64,000 bases of DNA from Hordeum vulgare subsp. vulgare (taxonomy: Eukaryota; Streptophyta; Magnoliopsida; Poales; Poaceae). The first letter of the stretch is position 1, and every line of letters starts with the position of its first letter. The position numbers and the translations under genes were made by a program. This document shows positions 43,490-56,454 of the stretch, one piece after another. The stretch covers positions 555,664,176-555,728,175 of the forward strand of contig NC_058521.1 in the NCBI RefSeq assembly GCF_904849725.1, given 5' to 3'. Under the pieces are notes generated by a model. The model worked only from the letters and a program-made list of their open reading frames with translations, searched no databases and was not told the origin of the DNA.

Positions 43490-45302
43490 TGTTGGAAATA
43501 TGCCCTAGAGGCAATAATAAATTAGTTATTATTATATTTCTTAGTTCATGATAATCGTTTATTATCCATGCTATAATTGTATTGAATGAAGACTTATATA
43601 CATGTGTGGATACATAGACAAAACACTGTCCCTAGCAAGCCTCTAGTTGGCTAGCAAGTTGATCAAAGATAGTCAGGGTCTTCTGATTATGAACAAGGTG
43701 TTGTTGCTTGATAACTGGATCACGTCATTAGGAGAATCACGTGATGGACTAGACCCAAACTAATAGACGTAGCATGTTGATCGTGTCATTTTGTTGCTAC
43801 TGTTTTCTGCGTGTCAAGTATTTGTTCCTATGACCATGAGATCATATAACTCACTGACATCGGAGGAATGCTTTGTGTGTATCAAACGTCGCAACGTAAC
43901 TGGGTGACTATAAAGATGCTCTACAGGTATCTCCGAAGGAGTTAGTTGAGTTAGTATGGATCGAGAATGGGATTTGTCACTCCGTATAACGGAGAGGTAT
44001 CTCGGGGCCCACTCGGTAATACAACATCACACACAAGTCTTGCAAGCAATGTGACTTAGTGTAAGTTGCGGGATCTTGTATTACGGAACGAGTAAAGAGA
44101 CTTGCCGGTAAACGAGATTGAAATAGGTATGCCGATACTTACGATTGAATCTCGGGCAAGTAACATACCGAAGGACAAAGGGAATGACATACGGGATTAT
44201 ATGAATCCTTGGCACTGAGGTTCAAACGATAAGATCTTCGTAGAATATGTAGTATCCAATATGGGCATCCAGGTCCTGCTATTGGATATTGACCGAGGAG
44301 TCACTCGGGTCATGTCTACATAGTTCTCGAACCCGCAGGGTCTGCACACTTAAGGTTCGACGTTGTTTTATGCGTATTTGAGTTATATGGTTGGTTACCG
44401 AATGTTGTTCGGAGTCCCGGATGAGATCACGGACGTCATGAGGGTTTCCGTAATGGTCCGGAAATGAAGATTGATATATAGGATGACCTCATTTGATTAC
44501 CGGAAGGTTTTCGGAGTTACCGGGAATGTACCGGGAATGACGAATGGGTTCCGGGTGTTCACCGAGGGGGAAACCCACCCCGGGGAAGCCCATAGGCCTT
44601 GGGGTGGCGCACCAGCCCTTAGTGGGCTGGTGGGACAGCCCAAGAAGGCCCTATGCGCCATAGGAAGAAAATCAAAGAGAAATGAAAAAAAAAAGAGGAG
44701 GTGCGAAAAGGGGGAAGGACTCCTCCTTCCAAACCTAGTTGGACTTGGTTTGAAAGGGGAGGGTTGCCCCCCTTGGCTCGGCCGACCCCCTTGAGGGTCC
44801 TTGGACCCCAAGGCAAGGCTCCCCCTCTTCCCCCTATATATACGGAGGTTTTAGGGCTGATTTGAAAAAACTTTGCCACGGCAGCCCGACCACATATCTC
44901 CACGGTTTTACTTCTAGATCGTGTTTCTGCGGAGCTCGGGCGGAGCCCTGCCGAGATAAGATCATCACCAACCTTCGGAGCGCCGTCACGCTGCCGGAGA
45001 ACTCATCTACCTCTCCGTCTCTCTTGCTGGATCAAGAAGGCCGAGATCATCGTCGAGCTGTACGTGTGTTGAACGCGGAGGTGCTGTCCGTTCGGCACTA
45101 GATCGTGGGACTGATCGCGAGACGGTTCGCGGGGCGGATCGAGGGACGTGAGGACGTTCCACTACATCAACCGCGTTCACTAACGCTTCTGCTGTGCGAC
45201 AAGGGTACGTAGATCGAATATCCCCTCTCGTAGATGGACATCACCATGATAGGTCTTCGTGCGCGTAGGAAAATTTTGTTTCCCATGCGACGTTCCCCAA
45301 CA
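43490..45302 (+). repeat. 5' LTR of Copia copy 3
   Basis: 1813 bp, TGTTGGAAATATGCCC...CCCCAACA. TATATATA at 44835-44842. Confidence 0.92.
44835..44842 (+). promoter_or_regulatory. TATA box in the Copia LTR
   Basis: TATATATA after a C/T-rich tract and before GGAGGTTTTAGGGCTG. The same arrangement occurs at 9420 (copy 2), 4815 (copy 1, minus strand) and about 63846 (copy 4). Confidence 0.6.
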
Positions 45303-45303
45303 G

Positions 45304-45316
45304 TGGCATCATGAGC
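45304..45316 (+). other. Primer-binding site of Copia copy 3
   Basis: TGGCATCATGAGC, one base after the LTR end. It differs from the usual TGGTATCAGAGC by substitutions and an extra base, and is the same in copy 2. Confidence 0.7.
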
Positions 45317-46559
45317 TAGGTTCATGCGTAGATGTCTTCTCGAGTAGAACACAAAAGTTTTTGTGGGTGGTGATGTGCATTTTGCGGCCCTCCTTAGTCT
45401 TTTCTTGATTCCGCGATATTATTGGATTGAAGCGGCTTGGACCGACATTACTCGTACGCTTACGAGAGACTGGTTTCATCGCTACGAGTAACCCCGTTGC
45501 TCGAAGATGACTGGCAAGTGTCAGTTTCTCCAACTTTAGTTGAATCGGATTTGACCGAGGAGGTCCTTGGATGAGGTTAAATAGAAATTCATATATCTCC
45601 ATTGTGGTGTTTGCGTAAGTAAGATGCGATCCTACTAGATACCCATGGTCACCACGTAAAACTTGCAACAACAAAATTAGAGGACGTCTAACTTGTTTTT
45701 GCAGGGTATGCTTGTGATGTGATATGGCCAACGATGTGATGTGATATATTGGATGTATGAGATGATCATGTTATAATAGTTAAGATCGACTTGCACGTCG
45801 ATGGTACGGCAACCGGCATGAGCCATAGGGTTGTCTTTAAACTAACGTTTGTGCTTGCAGATGCGTTTACTATATTGCTAGGACGTAGCTTTAGTAGTAA
45901 TAGCATGAGTAGCACGACAACCCCGATGGCGACACATTGATGGAGATCATGGTGTGACGCCGGTGACAAGAAGATCGTGCTGGTGCTTTGGTGATGGAGA
46001 TCAAGAAGCACATGATGATGGCCATATCATGTCACTTATAAATTGCATGTGATGTTAATCCTTTATGCACCTTATCTTGCTTAGAACGACGGTAGCATTA
46101 TGAGGTGATCTCTCTCTAAAATTTCAAGACGAAATTGTGTTCTCCCCGACTGTGCACCGTTGCATAGTTCTTCGTTTCGAGACACCACGTGATGATCGGG
46201 TGTGATAGACTCAACGTTCGCATACAACGGGTGCAAAACAGTTGCACACGCGGAACACTCGGGTTAAGCTTGACGAGCCTAGCATGTGCAGACATGGCCG
46301 CGGAACACATGAGACCGAAAGGTCGAGCATGAATCGTATAGTTGATATGATTAGCATAGAGATGCTTACTACTGAAACTATTCTTGACTCACGTGATGAT
46401 CGGACTTGAGATAGTGGATTTGGATCATGTACCACTCAAATGACTAGAGAGATGTACTTTTTGAGTGGGAGTTCTTAAGTAATATGATTAATTGAACTAA
46501 TTGTCATGAACATAGTCTAATGGTCTTTGCGAATTACGATGTAGCTTGCGCTATAGCTC

Positions 46560-49500
46560 TACTGTTTTTATATGTTCCTAGAGAAAATTTAGTTGAAAGT
46601 TGATAGTAGCAAACTTTGAAGAGGATTGTCCTCGTTGCTGCGCAGAAGGCTTATGTCCTTAATGCACCACTCGGTGTGCTGCACCTCGAGCGTCGTCTGT
46701 GGATGCTGTGAACATCCGACATACACGTTTCTGATGACTACACGATAGTTCAGTGCAAAGTACTTAATGGCTTAGAAGCAAGGCACCAAAGACATTTTGA
46801 AACGTCACGGAACATAAGTGATGTTCTAAAGAGATGAAATTGTGATTTCATGCTCGTGCCCTTGTTGAGAGGTACGAGACCTCCGACAAGATTCTTTGTC
46901 CACAAAGTAAAGGAGAAAAGCTCAATCGTTGAGCGTGTGCTCAGATTGTCTGAGTACGACAATCACTTGAATCAAGTGGGAGTTAATCTTCCAGATGAGA
47001 TAGTGATGGTTCTCCAATGTCACTGTCACCAAGCTGTGAGAGCTTCGTGATGAACTATAACATATCAAGGATAGATACAATGATCCTTGAGCGATTCGCG
47101 ATGTTTGACACTGCGAAAGTAGAAATCAAGAAGGAGCATCAATAGTTGATGGTTTGTAAAACCACTAAGTTTCAAGAAAGGCAAGGGCTAGAAGGGATAC
47201 TTCGTGAAACGGCAAAACAGTTGTTGCACTAATGAAGAGACCCAAGATTAAACCCAAACCCGAGACTAAGTGCTTCTGTAATGAGGGGAACAGTCACTGA
47301 GGCGGAGCAACTCTAGATACTTGGTAGATAAGAAGGCTGGCAAAAGTCAAAAGAAGTATATTTGATATACATGATGTTGATGTGTACTTTACTAGTACTC
47401 CTAGTAGCATGAGGGTATTGGATACCGGTTCGGTTGCTAAGTGATTAGTAACACGAAATGAAAGCTACGGCATAAACGGAGACTAGCTAAAGGCGAGGTG
47501 ACGATACGTGTTGGAAGTGTTTCCAAGGTTGATATGATCAAACGTCGCACTCTCCCTCTACCATCGGGATTGGTGTTAAACCTAAATAATTGTTATTTGG
47601 TGCTTGCGTTAAGCATGAACATGATTGGATCGTGTTTATTGCAATACGATTATTCATTTAAAGAGAATAATGGTTACTCTATTTTCTTGAATAATCACCT
47701 TCAATGGTTTATTGAATCTCGATCGTAGTGTTACACATGTTCATGATATTGGTGCCAAAAGATACGAGGTAATGATGATAGTACCACTTACTTGTGGCAC
47801 TACCGCTTGAGTCAGGTTAGTATAAATTGCATGAAGAGGCTCCATGCTGATGGATCTTTATATTCACTTGATTTTGAATCACTAGTGACATGCTAATCAT
47901 ACCACATGAGCAAGGCCTTGTTTTCATTGAGATGAAACAAGATAGTAACTTGTTGGAAGTGATACATTTTGATGTATGCAGTCCAATGGGTGCTGAGGCA
48001 CGCAGTGGATATCATTATGTTCTTACTTCAATGACGATTTGAGTAGATACTAGAGTATTTGCTTAATGAATCACAAGTCTGAAATATTGAAAAGTTCAAT
48101 TCTGTTTCGGGGTGAAGTTCGTCGTAACGAGAGGATAAACTGTCTACGATATGATCATAGAAATGAATATCTGAGTTTTGAGTTTTGGTACGCAGTTAAG
48201 ACACTGTGGAAATTGTTTCGCGGTTCATGCCACCTAGAACATCATAGTGTGATGATGTGTCTGAACGTCATAGCCACACACTATTTGGTATGGTGCATGC
48301 TATGATGTCTCTTATCGAATTACCACTATCATTTATGGGTTATGCATTAGAGACAACCGCATTCACTTTAAATAGGGCACCGCGTATTTCCGTTGAGATG
48401 ACACAGTATAGACTGAGGTTTAGAGAAATCTAAACTGTCGTTTCTTGAAAGTTTGGGGCTTCGACACTTATGTGAAAAAGTTTCAGTCTGATAAGCTTGA
48501 ACCCAAAGCGAATAAATGCATCTTCATAGGATATCCAAAACAGTTGGGTACATCTCCTATCTCAGATCCGAAAGCAAAGTGTTTGTTTCTAGAAACGGAT
48601 CCTTTCTCGAGGAAAGGTTTCTCTCGAAAGAATTGAGTGGGAGGGTGGTAGAACTTGATGAGGTTATTGAACCGTCACTTTGACCAGTGTGTACCAGGGC
48701 GCAGGAAGTTGTTCCTGTGGCGCCTACACCAATTGAAGTGAAAGCTGATGAGGGTGATCATCGAGCATCGGATCAAGTTACTACAAACCTCGTAGGTTGA
48801 CAAGGTCGCGTACTACTGCAGAGTGGTACGGTAACCATGTCTTGGAGGTCATGTTGTTGAGCAACAGTGAACCTACGAGTTATGGAGAAGCAATGGTGGG
48901 CCCGGATTCCAACAAATGGCTTGAGGCCATGAAATCCGAGAGAGGATCCATATATAAAACAAAGTGTAGACTTTGGAGGAACTACTTGATGGTAGTAAGA
49001 CTATTGAGTAAAGATGGATCTTTGTAAGGAAGACAGACGAGGATGGTGATAAGTCACTATTAAGAAAAGCTCGACTTGTCGCAAAGATGTTTCTGACAAG
49101 ATCAAACAGTTGACTATGATGAGACTTTCTCACTCGTAGCGATGCTAAAAGTCTGTTGGAATTATGTTACTAGTTGCTGCATTATTTATGAAATATTGCA
49201 CATAGGATGTCAAAACATTGTTTCCTCAACGGTTTCCTGGAGCAAACATTGTATGTGATACAACCAGAAGGTTTTGTCGATCCTAAAGATACTAACAAGT
49301 ATGCAAGCTCCAGTGATCCTTCAATGGATTGGTGCACGCATCTCGGAGTTGGAATATACACTTTGATGAGGTGATCAAAGATTTTCGGTTTGTACAAGGT
49401 TTATGAGAAACTTGTATTTCCAAAGAAGTGAGTGGGAGCACTATAGAATTTTTGATAAGTATATGTGGTTGACATATTGTGGATCAGAAGTAATGTAGAA

Positions 49501-50180
49501 TTTCTGTAAAGCATACAAGGTTGTTTGAAAGGAGTTTTCAAAGGAATACCTGGATTGAGCTACTTGAACATTGAGCATCAATATCTATGGAGATAGATCA
49601 AAACGCTTAACAGAAGTTTCAACAAAATGCATGCCTTGACAAGTTTTGAAGGAGTTCAAAATAGATCAGCAAAGAAGGAGTTCTTGGTTGCGTTGTGAGG
49701 TGTGAATTTGAGTAAGACTCAAAACCCGACCACGGCAGAATAAAGAGAATAGACGAAGGTCGTCTTCTATGCCTTAGCCGTAGACTCTAAAGTATGCCAT
49801 GCTCAGTACCGCACCTGATGTATGCCTTGCACTCTGTTGAGAGGTACAGAGAGTGATCCATGATTGAATCACTAGCAGCGGTGAAAATTTATCCTTAGTA
49901 TCTGATAGACTAAGGAATTTTTCTCGATTATGGAGGTGGTTAAAGAGTTCATCGTAAAGGGTTACGTCGATGCAAGCTTTGACACTAATCCGAATAACTA
50001 TGAGTAGTGAAACGGATTCGTATAGTAGAGTAGATATTTGGAGTATTTCCGAATAGCACATAGTAGCAGCATCTATAAGATGACATAAAGATTTGTAAAG
50101 AACACACGGACCTCAAAGTTTCAGAACCGTTGACTAAAAGCTCTCTCACGAGCAAGACGTGATCAGACCCCATAAATATA
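46560..50180 (+). pseudogene. Degenerate gag-pol of Copia copy 3
   Basis: Order of traces: gag about 46580-47180; pre-integrase LPSGLVLNLNNCYLVLALSMN at 47570-47640; integrase C-terminal FQSDKLEPKANKCIFIGYPK at 48480-48540; RT start NKWLEAMKSERGS at 48910-48960; and RNase H remnants 49920-50140. Stops are frequent and the RT active site is not readable. The lesions match those of copy 2 in many places, so most predate the insertion. Confidence 0.7.
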
Positions 50181-50239
50181 TGGGTGTTGGATTCGTTGGA
50201 ATCACATGGTGATGTGAACTAGATTATTGACTCTAGTGC

Positions 50240-50250
50240 AAGTGGGAGAC
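50240..50250 (+). other. Polypurine tract of Copia copy 3
   Basis: AAGTGGGAGAC directly before the 3' LTR. Its counterpart in copy 2 is deleted. Confidence 0.75.
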
Positions 50251-52056
50251 TGTTGGAAATATGCCCTAGAGGCAATAATAAATTAGTTATTGTTATATTT
50301 CTTAGTTCATGATAATCGTTTATTATCCATGCTATAATTGTATTGAATGAAGACTTATATACATGTGTGGATACATAGACAAAACACTGTCCCTAGCAAG
50401 CCTCTAGTTGGCTAGCCAGTTGATCAAAGATAGTCAGGGTCTTCTGATTATGAACAAGGTGTTGTTGCTTGATAACTGGATCACGTCATTAGGAGAATCA
50501 CGTGATGGACTAGACCCAAACTAATAGACATAGCATGTTGATCGTGTCATTTTGTTGCTACTGTTTTCTGCGTGTCAAGTATTTGTTCCTATGACCATGA
50601 GATCATATAACTCACTGACACCGGAGGAATGCTTTTTGTGTATCAAATGACGCAACGTAACTGCGTGACTATAAAGATGCTCTACAGGTATCTCCGAAGG
50701 TGTTAGTTGAGTTAGTATGGATCGAGACTGGGATTTGTCACTCCGTATAACGGAGAGGTATCTCGGGGCCCACTCGGTAATACAACATCACACACAAGCC
50801 TTGCAAGCAATGTGACTTAGTGTAAGTTGCAGGATCTTGTATTACGGAACGAGTAAAGAGACTTGCCGGTAAACGAGATTGAAATAGGTATGCGGATACT
50901 TACGATCGAATCTCGGGCAAGTAACATACCGAAGGACAAAGGGAATGACATACGGGATTATATGAATCCTTGGCACTGAGGTTCAAATGAGAAGATCTTC
51001 GTAGAATATGTAGGATCCAATATGGGCATCCAGGTCCCGCTATTGGATATTGACCGAGGAGTCACTCGGGTCATGTCTACATAGTTCTCGAACCCGCAGG
51101 GTATGCACACTTAAGGTTCGACGTTGTTTTATGCGTATTTGAGTTATATGGTTGGTTACCGAATGTTGTTCGGAGTCCCGGATGAGATCACGGACTTCAC
51201 GAGGGTTTCCTGAATGGTCCGGAAACGAAGATTGATATATAGGATGACCTCATTTGATTACCGGAAGGTTTTTGGAGTTACTGGGAATGTACCGGAAATG
51301 ACGAATGGGTTCCGGGTGTTCACCGGGGGGGGGCAACCCACCCCGGGGAAGCCCATAGGCCTTGGGGGTGGCGCACCAGACCTTAGTGGGCTGGTGGGAC
51401 AGCCCAAGAAGGCCCTATGCGCCATAGGAAGAAAACAAAGAGAAAAGAAAAAAAGAGGAGGTGGGAAAAGGGGGGAGGACTCCCTAGTTGGACTCGGTTT
51501 GGAAGGGGAGAGTTGCCCCCCTTGGCTCGGCCGACCCCCTTGAGGGTCCATGGACCCCAAGGCAAGGCTCCCCCTCTTCCCCCTATATATACGGAGGTTT
51601 TAGGGCTGATTTGAAAAAACTTTGCCACGGCAGCCCGACCACATATCTCCACGGTTTTACCTCTAGATCGCGTTTCTGCGGAGCTCGGGCGGAGCCCTGC
51701 CGAGATAAGATCATCACCAACCTCCGGAGCGCCGTCACGCTGCCGGAGAACTCATCTACCTCTCCGTCTCTCTTGCTAGATCAAGAAGGCCGAGATCATC
51801 GTCGAGCTGTATGTGTGCTGGACGCGGAGGTGCCGTCCGTTCGGCACTAGATCGTGGGACTGATCGCGGGACGGTTCGCGGGGCGGATCGAGGGACGTGA
51901 GGACGTTCCACTACATCAACCACGTTCATTAACGCTTCTGCTGTGCGATCTACAAGGGTACGTAGATCGAATATACCCTCTCGTAGATGGACATCACCAT
52001 GATAGGTCTTCGTGCGTGTAGGAAAATTTTTGTTTCCCATGCGACGTTCCCCAACA
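50251..52056 (+). repeat. 3' LTR of Copia copy 3
   Basis: 1806 bp; colinear with the 5' LTR, with scattered substitutions and a missing block near 51480 relative to it. Confidence 0.92.
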
Positions 52057-52300
52057 GTGTACGTGATGATTCCACCCAAACCTTTCTGACGCGGACCCCC
52101 TCTTAATAGTACGGCTTTCCTATGACTCAAAACCACCAAAGAGAAAGGTAGAAAGCAACCGTCTTCGAGAGATTCCGAGGGGCATCGAATCGTATTATGC
52201 CTACATATGAATTATCTGAAATGCTCAATGCACACGACTAGTCCACAGAGGCATTGTCATCAATCACTAAAACCACTTAGGGATAAATATGCCCTAACAA
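52057..52300 (-). repeat. 3' LTR of the Maximus-type element, proximal part
   Basis: The minus strand begins TGTTAGGGCATATTTATCCC at 52300, a Maximus-style LTR start as I remember it, and runs into the GTGTA duplication of Copia copy 3. Confidence 0.8.
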
Positions 52301-52316
52301 TCTCCCCCTTTTTGGT
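52301..52316 (-). other. Polypurine tract of the Maximus-type element
   Basis: The minus strand reads CAAAAAGGGGGAGAT just before the LTR, a strong PPT. Confidence 0.85.
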
Positions 52317-52839
52317 TGGTTGATGACAATACAGGATTTGCACATAAAGGATACAGAGAAGGCATATGCAAACCCCAAAATCTACAAACTAGATACAAGC
52401 TCCCCGTGGGTGTGTGCATACCAACACACAACCAAGGAAAAAGCACCACCCTAGATTTTATAGACTAAGCAATCCTTGCTACATAAAAGATTAGATATTT
52501 ATAAATGGAAGCAAGGCATAGCATGTGAGCATGAAGATAAGGCACAAGATAATAAGACTCACAAGCTATTAATAAAATAGATAATAATGAGACAAAGGAT
52601 AGGGAAGATATAGCATATATCTCACACAATATGATAAAGTCTGACGTCTCATAGTTTCACCCATAAATCAAAGACACCCAGCGAAAGCAACTAAAGTTCA
52701 ACACACCAAACAACCACGAAAACGAGAAAATGAGTGAATCCTACACTCTCTCCCCCTTTGGCATCAGGACACCAAAAAGGCAGAGAGGACATCTACAACA
52801 TAGGTGGCAGCTTGAACTGGAGAGAATATAGCATCAGTC
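52317..52839 (-). other. 3' untranslated region of the Maximus-type element
   Basis: AT-rich, no ORF of interest; connects ORF3 to the PPT. Confidence 0.55.
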
Positions 52840-53756
52840 TTCAGTCTCCTTTTGAACATACTCCTCATCTGAGTCATCGTCGGTCTCCTCCTCAGAGCCC
52901 TGGCCAGACGCAGCCCACTGCAGCTAGTTCTTCTGCATCCACTCAACCTCCAGGGTGATCTCTCGCTCAGATCCACTATCAATGTGCATGTTAAGCTTCC
53001 TCATGATCATCTTGTCACGTTGATGACTCTCCTTCTGAGCGACATGGGTCATGTACTATCCCTTGGCCTCCATGCAGAACAAGGTCTTCATCCCGTCGGT
53101 GAGCTTTTTGGCCCATGACAGCTCGAGAGAGGAAGGCATACGTGACTGTGGAACAGTATCATCCTTAGAAGCAGCCACATCCTCATCAGAATCCCTAGGG
53201 GCAGCAGGTGAAGTGGAGGTGTTTGCCCATTTGTCCTTCTGGCACAGTTTGATGGGCTCATGTTGAGACAACTAGGAGCAAGAAGCTCAACGGCTGGAAA
53301 TGCCTTAGCGCAAGTCATCTTGATGAAGTAAAACAGATACGGACCGTAGATTGGGACCTTATGGTCAAAGACAGCGGAGTACAGCTCGTTCCACATAACA
53401 TGAGAGACATCCAGTGGTCCAGAGGGGCGAGTCTGCCCCTTCTGACACATGATAAGCATATCTACCAGGTATGAGTGGACCTGGACCTCGTTGCCAACTC
53501 TAGGAAACAGGGTGTTGCAAAAAATGTGGTGCATCACATCCAGAAAAGGGTTCATAACATAGGAGACCTCACCAACTGGGGTTTGCTTCACAATATAGAA
53601 TGGTGGCAACTTCTCCTTGGCAATAGCAGTAGGGTTGGCATGTGGGCGCAAGCCAACTGGGTGGTAAAGCCCCTCATCCTGGACATGCAGAAGATCCATG
53701 AAATCTTTCCACTTAGCAGACATCACTTTCCCATTTGTCATCCAGGTCATGGTACG
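52840..53756 (-). pseudogene. Third ORF of the Maximus-type element, C-terminal part
   Basis: From 53756 downward the frame reads the putative plant transposon protein domain (WMTNGKVMSAKWKDFMDLL, later MNPFLDVMHHIFCNTLFPR and SYLVDMLIMCQKG). Near 53270 a frameshift separates an acidic/polar tail (HEPIKLCQKDKWAN... and ...RMPSSLELSWAKKL), and stops follow by 52840. This extra gene after pol is typical of the SIRE/Maximus lineage; its role is unknown (sometimes called envelope-like, without proof). The N-terminal part lies at 55308-55769, beyond the inserted solo LTR. Confidence 0.7.
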
Positions 53757-53761
53757 ATCAT

Positions 53762-55302
53762 TGCTATCCCACAGACAACAGCGCGAGAAATTGACACGTT
53801 GACAGAGGCTGGGCTTGCGTTGGTTTTTCCCTTGAAGAGGAAAGGGTGATGCAGCACAGGAACAATAAGTATTTCCCTCAGTTTGAGAACCAAGGTATCG
53901 ATCCATAAGGAGGGTCTCTTCAAGTCCAGAGTACCTGCTCAAATACAAACAAGCTTGCACCCAACGCTTCAAAGGGGTTGTCAATCCCTTCAAGATTGTT
54001 TGCAAAGTGAGATCTAAAGGTGGAAAGTGCAACGAAGTAAAAAGTGTAAGGCTGAAAATATGGTGTGGAGTAGACCCTGGGGGCCATAGTGTTCACTAGA
54101 GGCTTCTCTCAAAATAGCAAGTATCACGGTGGGTGAACAAATTACTGTCGAGCAATTGATAGAACCAAGCAAAGTCATGACGATATCTAAGGCAATGATC
54201 ATACATATAGGCATCACGTCCAAGACAAGTAGACCGATACTTTCTGCATCTACTACTATTACTCCACACATCGACCGCTATCCAGCATGCATCTAGTGTA
54301 TTGAGTTCATGACGAACAGAGTAACGCTTTAAGCAAGATGTCATGATGTAGAGGGATAATCTCAAACCAATGATGAAAACCCCATCTTTTTACCCTTGAT
54401 GGCAACAACACGATGCGTGCCTCGCTACCCCTTCTGTCACTGGGTGAGGTCACCGCACGGTATGAACCCAAAACCAAGCACTTTTCCCATTGCAAGAATC
54501 ATAGATCTAGTTGGTCAAACAAAACCCACAACTCGAAGAGAATTACAAGGATATGAAATCATACATAAGAGAGATCAGAAGAAACTCAAATAAGATTCAT
54601 AGATAATCTGATCATAAATCCACAATTCATCGGATCTCGACAAACACACCGCAAAAGAAGATTACATCGGATAGATCTCCATGAAGATCATGGAGAACTT
54701 TGTATTGAAGATCCAAGAGAGACAAGAAGCCATCTGGTTACTAGTTATGGACCCGTCGGTCTATGGTGAACTTCTCACGCATCATCGGAGAGGTCATGGT
54801 GTTGATGAAGAAGCCCTCCGTGTCCGAACCCCCCCTCCGGCAGGGCACCAGGACGTGCCCCAGATGGGATCTTGCGAAGACAGAAGCTTGCGGCAGCGGA
54901 AAAGTGATTACGATGATCTCCTGATTTTTTCTCGAATTTATGGGAATATATAGGCGAAAGTCCTAGAGCAAAGGGGGTCCAGGGGGCCCACAAGCCTGGA
55001 TGCCCTCCCTGGCCGTGGGGTGGGGGCTTGTGGGGCCCCTGGGGCTCCTCTGACTTGGCTCCCAAGTTCCCCGATCTTCTTCCGTTCCAAAAAAATCTTT
55101 TCGGGGATTTTCTACCATTTGGACTCCATTTCAAAATCTCCTCTAAAAGGGGTCAAAACCTGGAAAAAACAGGAACTGGCACTTGGCACTTAGTTAATAA
55201 GTTAGTCCCAAAAAATGTATAAAAGGCATGCAAAACATCCAAAGTTTGACAAGATAATAGCATGAAACCATCAAAAATTATAGATACGTTGGAGACGTAT
55301 CA
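53762..55302 (-). mobile_element. Solo LTR of a Gypsy element in ORF3
   Basis: 1541 bp; the minus strand starts TGATACGTCTCCAACG at 55302 and ends ...GGGATAGCA at 53762. Flanked by ATCAT on the plus strand at 53757-53761 and 55303-55307, a perfect 5-bp duplication. No interior sequence exists, so LTR-LTR recombination removed it. Same family as 379-1929. Confidence 0.93.
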
Positions 55303-55307
55303 ATCAT

Positions 55308-55769
55308 CATCAGTGTGAAAGTGGACAGTAGCAACGAAGTGTGCCACTATCTCGTAATCAAAATCTTGCTGAAAAGTGATGAGCTTCTCAATCTGCAGTT
55401 GTTCCACTATTGACGGAGCCTCACCAAAGTATGCAATGTCTTTCTTCAGATGGTTGATATCAATCCATTGCACAGGAACATACATATTCTTCTTTATTTT
55501 GATGAAGTCTTCAAAAATAAGAAACTGGTCTTTATTCCAGATCATTTCACCTCCAGGGAACTGTTCCCTATTGTTGTTGTAGGGTTTGACCTTGCGGCGC
55601 AGCTGAAACTCTACAAGTGGCATGGTATTCCAGTCAACAGTGTTCCTGGGCTTCTGAGCAATCTTCTTGAAGTTGCGCTTGGGTGCTTTAGAACCTTCGG
55701 GGAAATCTGATGAGCGGGGACGCTTAGAGCTGGCATCCCGAGGTGGGTTAGAGCGCCTCGAACCACCAC
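55308..55769 (-). pseudogene. Third ORF of the Maximus-type element, N-terminal part
   Basis: Reads from about 55769 (after an acceptor-like GCGTATCATAG) GGSRRSNPPRDASSKRPRSS, a basic Ser/Arg/Pro start, then VDWNTMPLVEFQLRRKVKPY and the conserved start of the transposon-protein domain, up to the solo LTR. Removing the LTR and one duplication restores the same frame into 53756. The frame upstream of 55769 is Leu/Phe-rich intron-like sequence, so I prefer a spliced start. Confidence 0.65.
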
Positions 55770-55887
55770 CTATGATACGCAAAAACAAAACAGAACACAA
55801 AGGACACAAGACGTCAAGGCAAAGATCAAGAATCAACAAAAAAAGGCCCAAAAAGAAGAGCGTACAATGTGTGTGCAACAAGAAGGG

Positions 55888-56003
55888 CGATAGTACCACC
55901 GCTGGAGCGGTAGTAAAAATTTACTACCGCCCTGGCAGCGGTAGTACCACTTTGGGAGCGGTAGTACCGCTGCCCGAGCGGTAGTAAAAATTTACTACCG
56001 CCC
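55888..56003. repeat. GCGGTAGTAAAAATTTACTACCGC palindrome cluster (internal 1)
   Basis: Several copies of GCGGTAGTA(AAAATTT)ACTACCGC and GCGGTAGTACCGCT. The same motif is found in the LTR (43170-43425) and at 56455-56620. It lies inside the probable intron of ORF3. Confidence 0.75.
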
Positions 56004-56436
56004 TGGTACCACACGGGAGGCAGAGTGCCAGATCTGACAGTTCCATGAAACCAAAAATCCCTATTACTTTGAAACAAAACCTCGGATCTGGAACTACTAG
56101 GCATCCCTACACACAAGACACCCTATTGCAAGAAGAATATACTACCCAAGAACTCCCCAATCCCTCTAGGAAGAGGATAGGGTGCCATGAAGGGAAGAAC
56201 ATACACATGCCCCTAACCTTAGATTCAACAAAAACTAAGCAAAACGAAGGGAAAGAGGGGCAGTACCGAGGTCCATGGCACATGGGAGAGGATCCCACCA
56301 ATCGGAATCGGATATAAGGGTGGACGGAGATGGAGATCTGGCAAGTCCCTTGGGCAGCACTTTGAGAGAGGAGAGAGAGAAAAAGAGGAGGAACTCGCGA
56401 TGAATGGATAAAGGGGGAAAACTTCCTCCCATGCCC

Positions 56437-56444
56437 TTTAAATA
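56437..56444 (-). promoter_or_regulatory. TATA-like box upstream of ORF3
   Basis: The minus strand reads GGGTATTTAAAGGGC, followed by a C/T-rich leader (CTCTTTTTCTCTCTCTCC at about 56385). It lies about 670 bases upstream of the ORF3 acceptor, with pol ending at 57009. It suggests that ORF3 has its own transcript. Confidence 0.45.
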
Positions 56445-56454
56445 CCCCCGAGGT

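Larger units (their letters stand above)
43490..52056 (+). mobile_element. Complete Angela/WIS/BARE-type Copia, copy 3, GTGTA target duplication
   Basis: 8567 bp with LTRs 43490-45302 and 50251-52056, primer site 45304-45316, PPT before 50251, and GTGTA at 43485-43489 and 52057-52061. By eye the LTRs are about 98% identical over their first 450 bases. The interior is 4.95 kb and has no usable ORF despite the fairly young LTRs. Confidence 0.93.
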
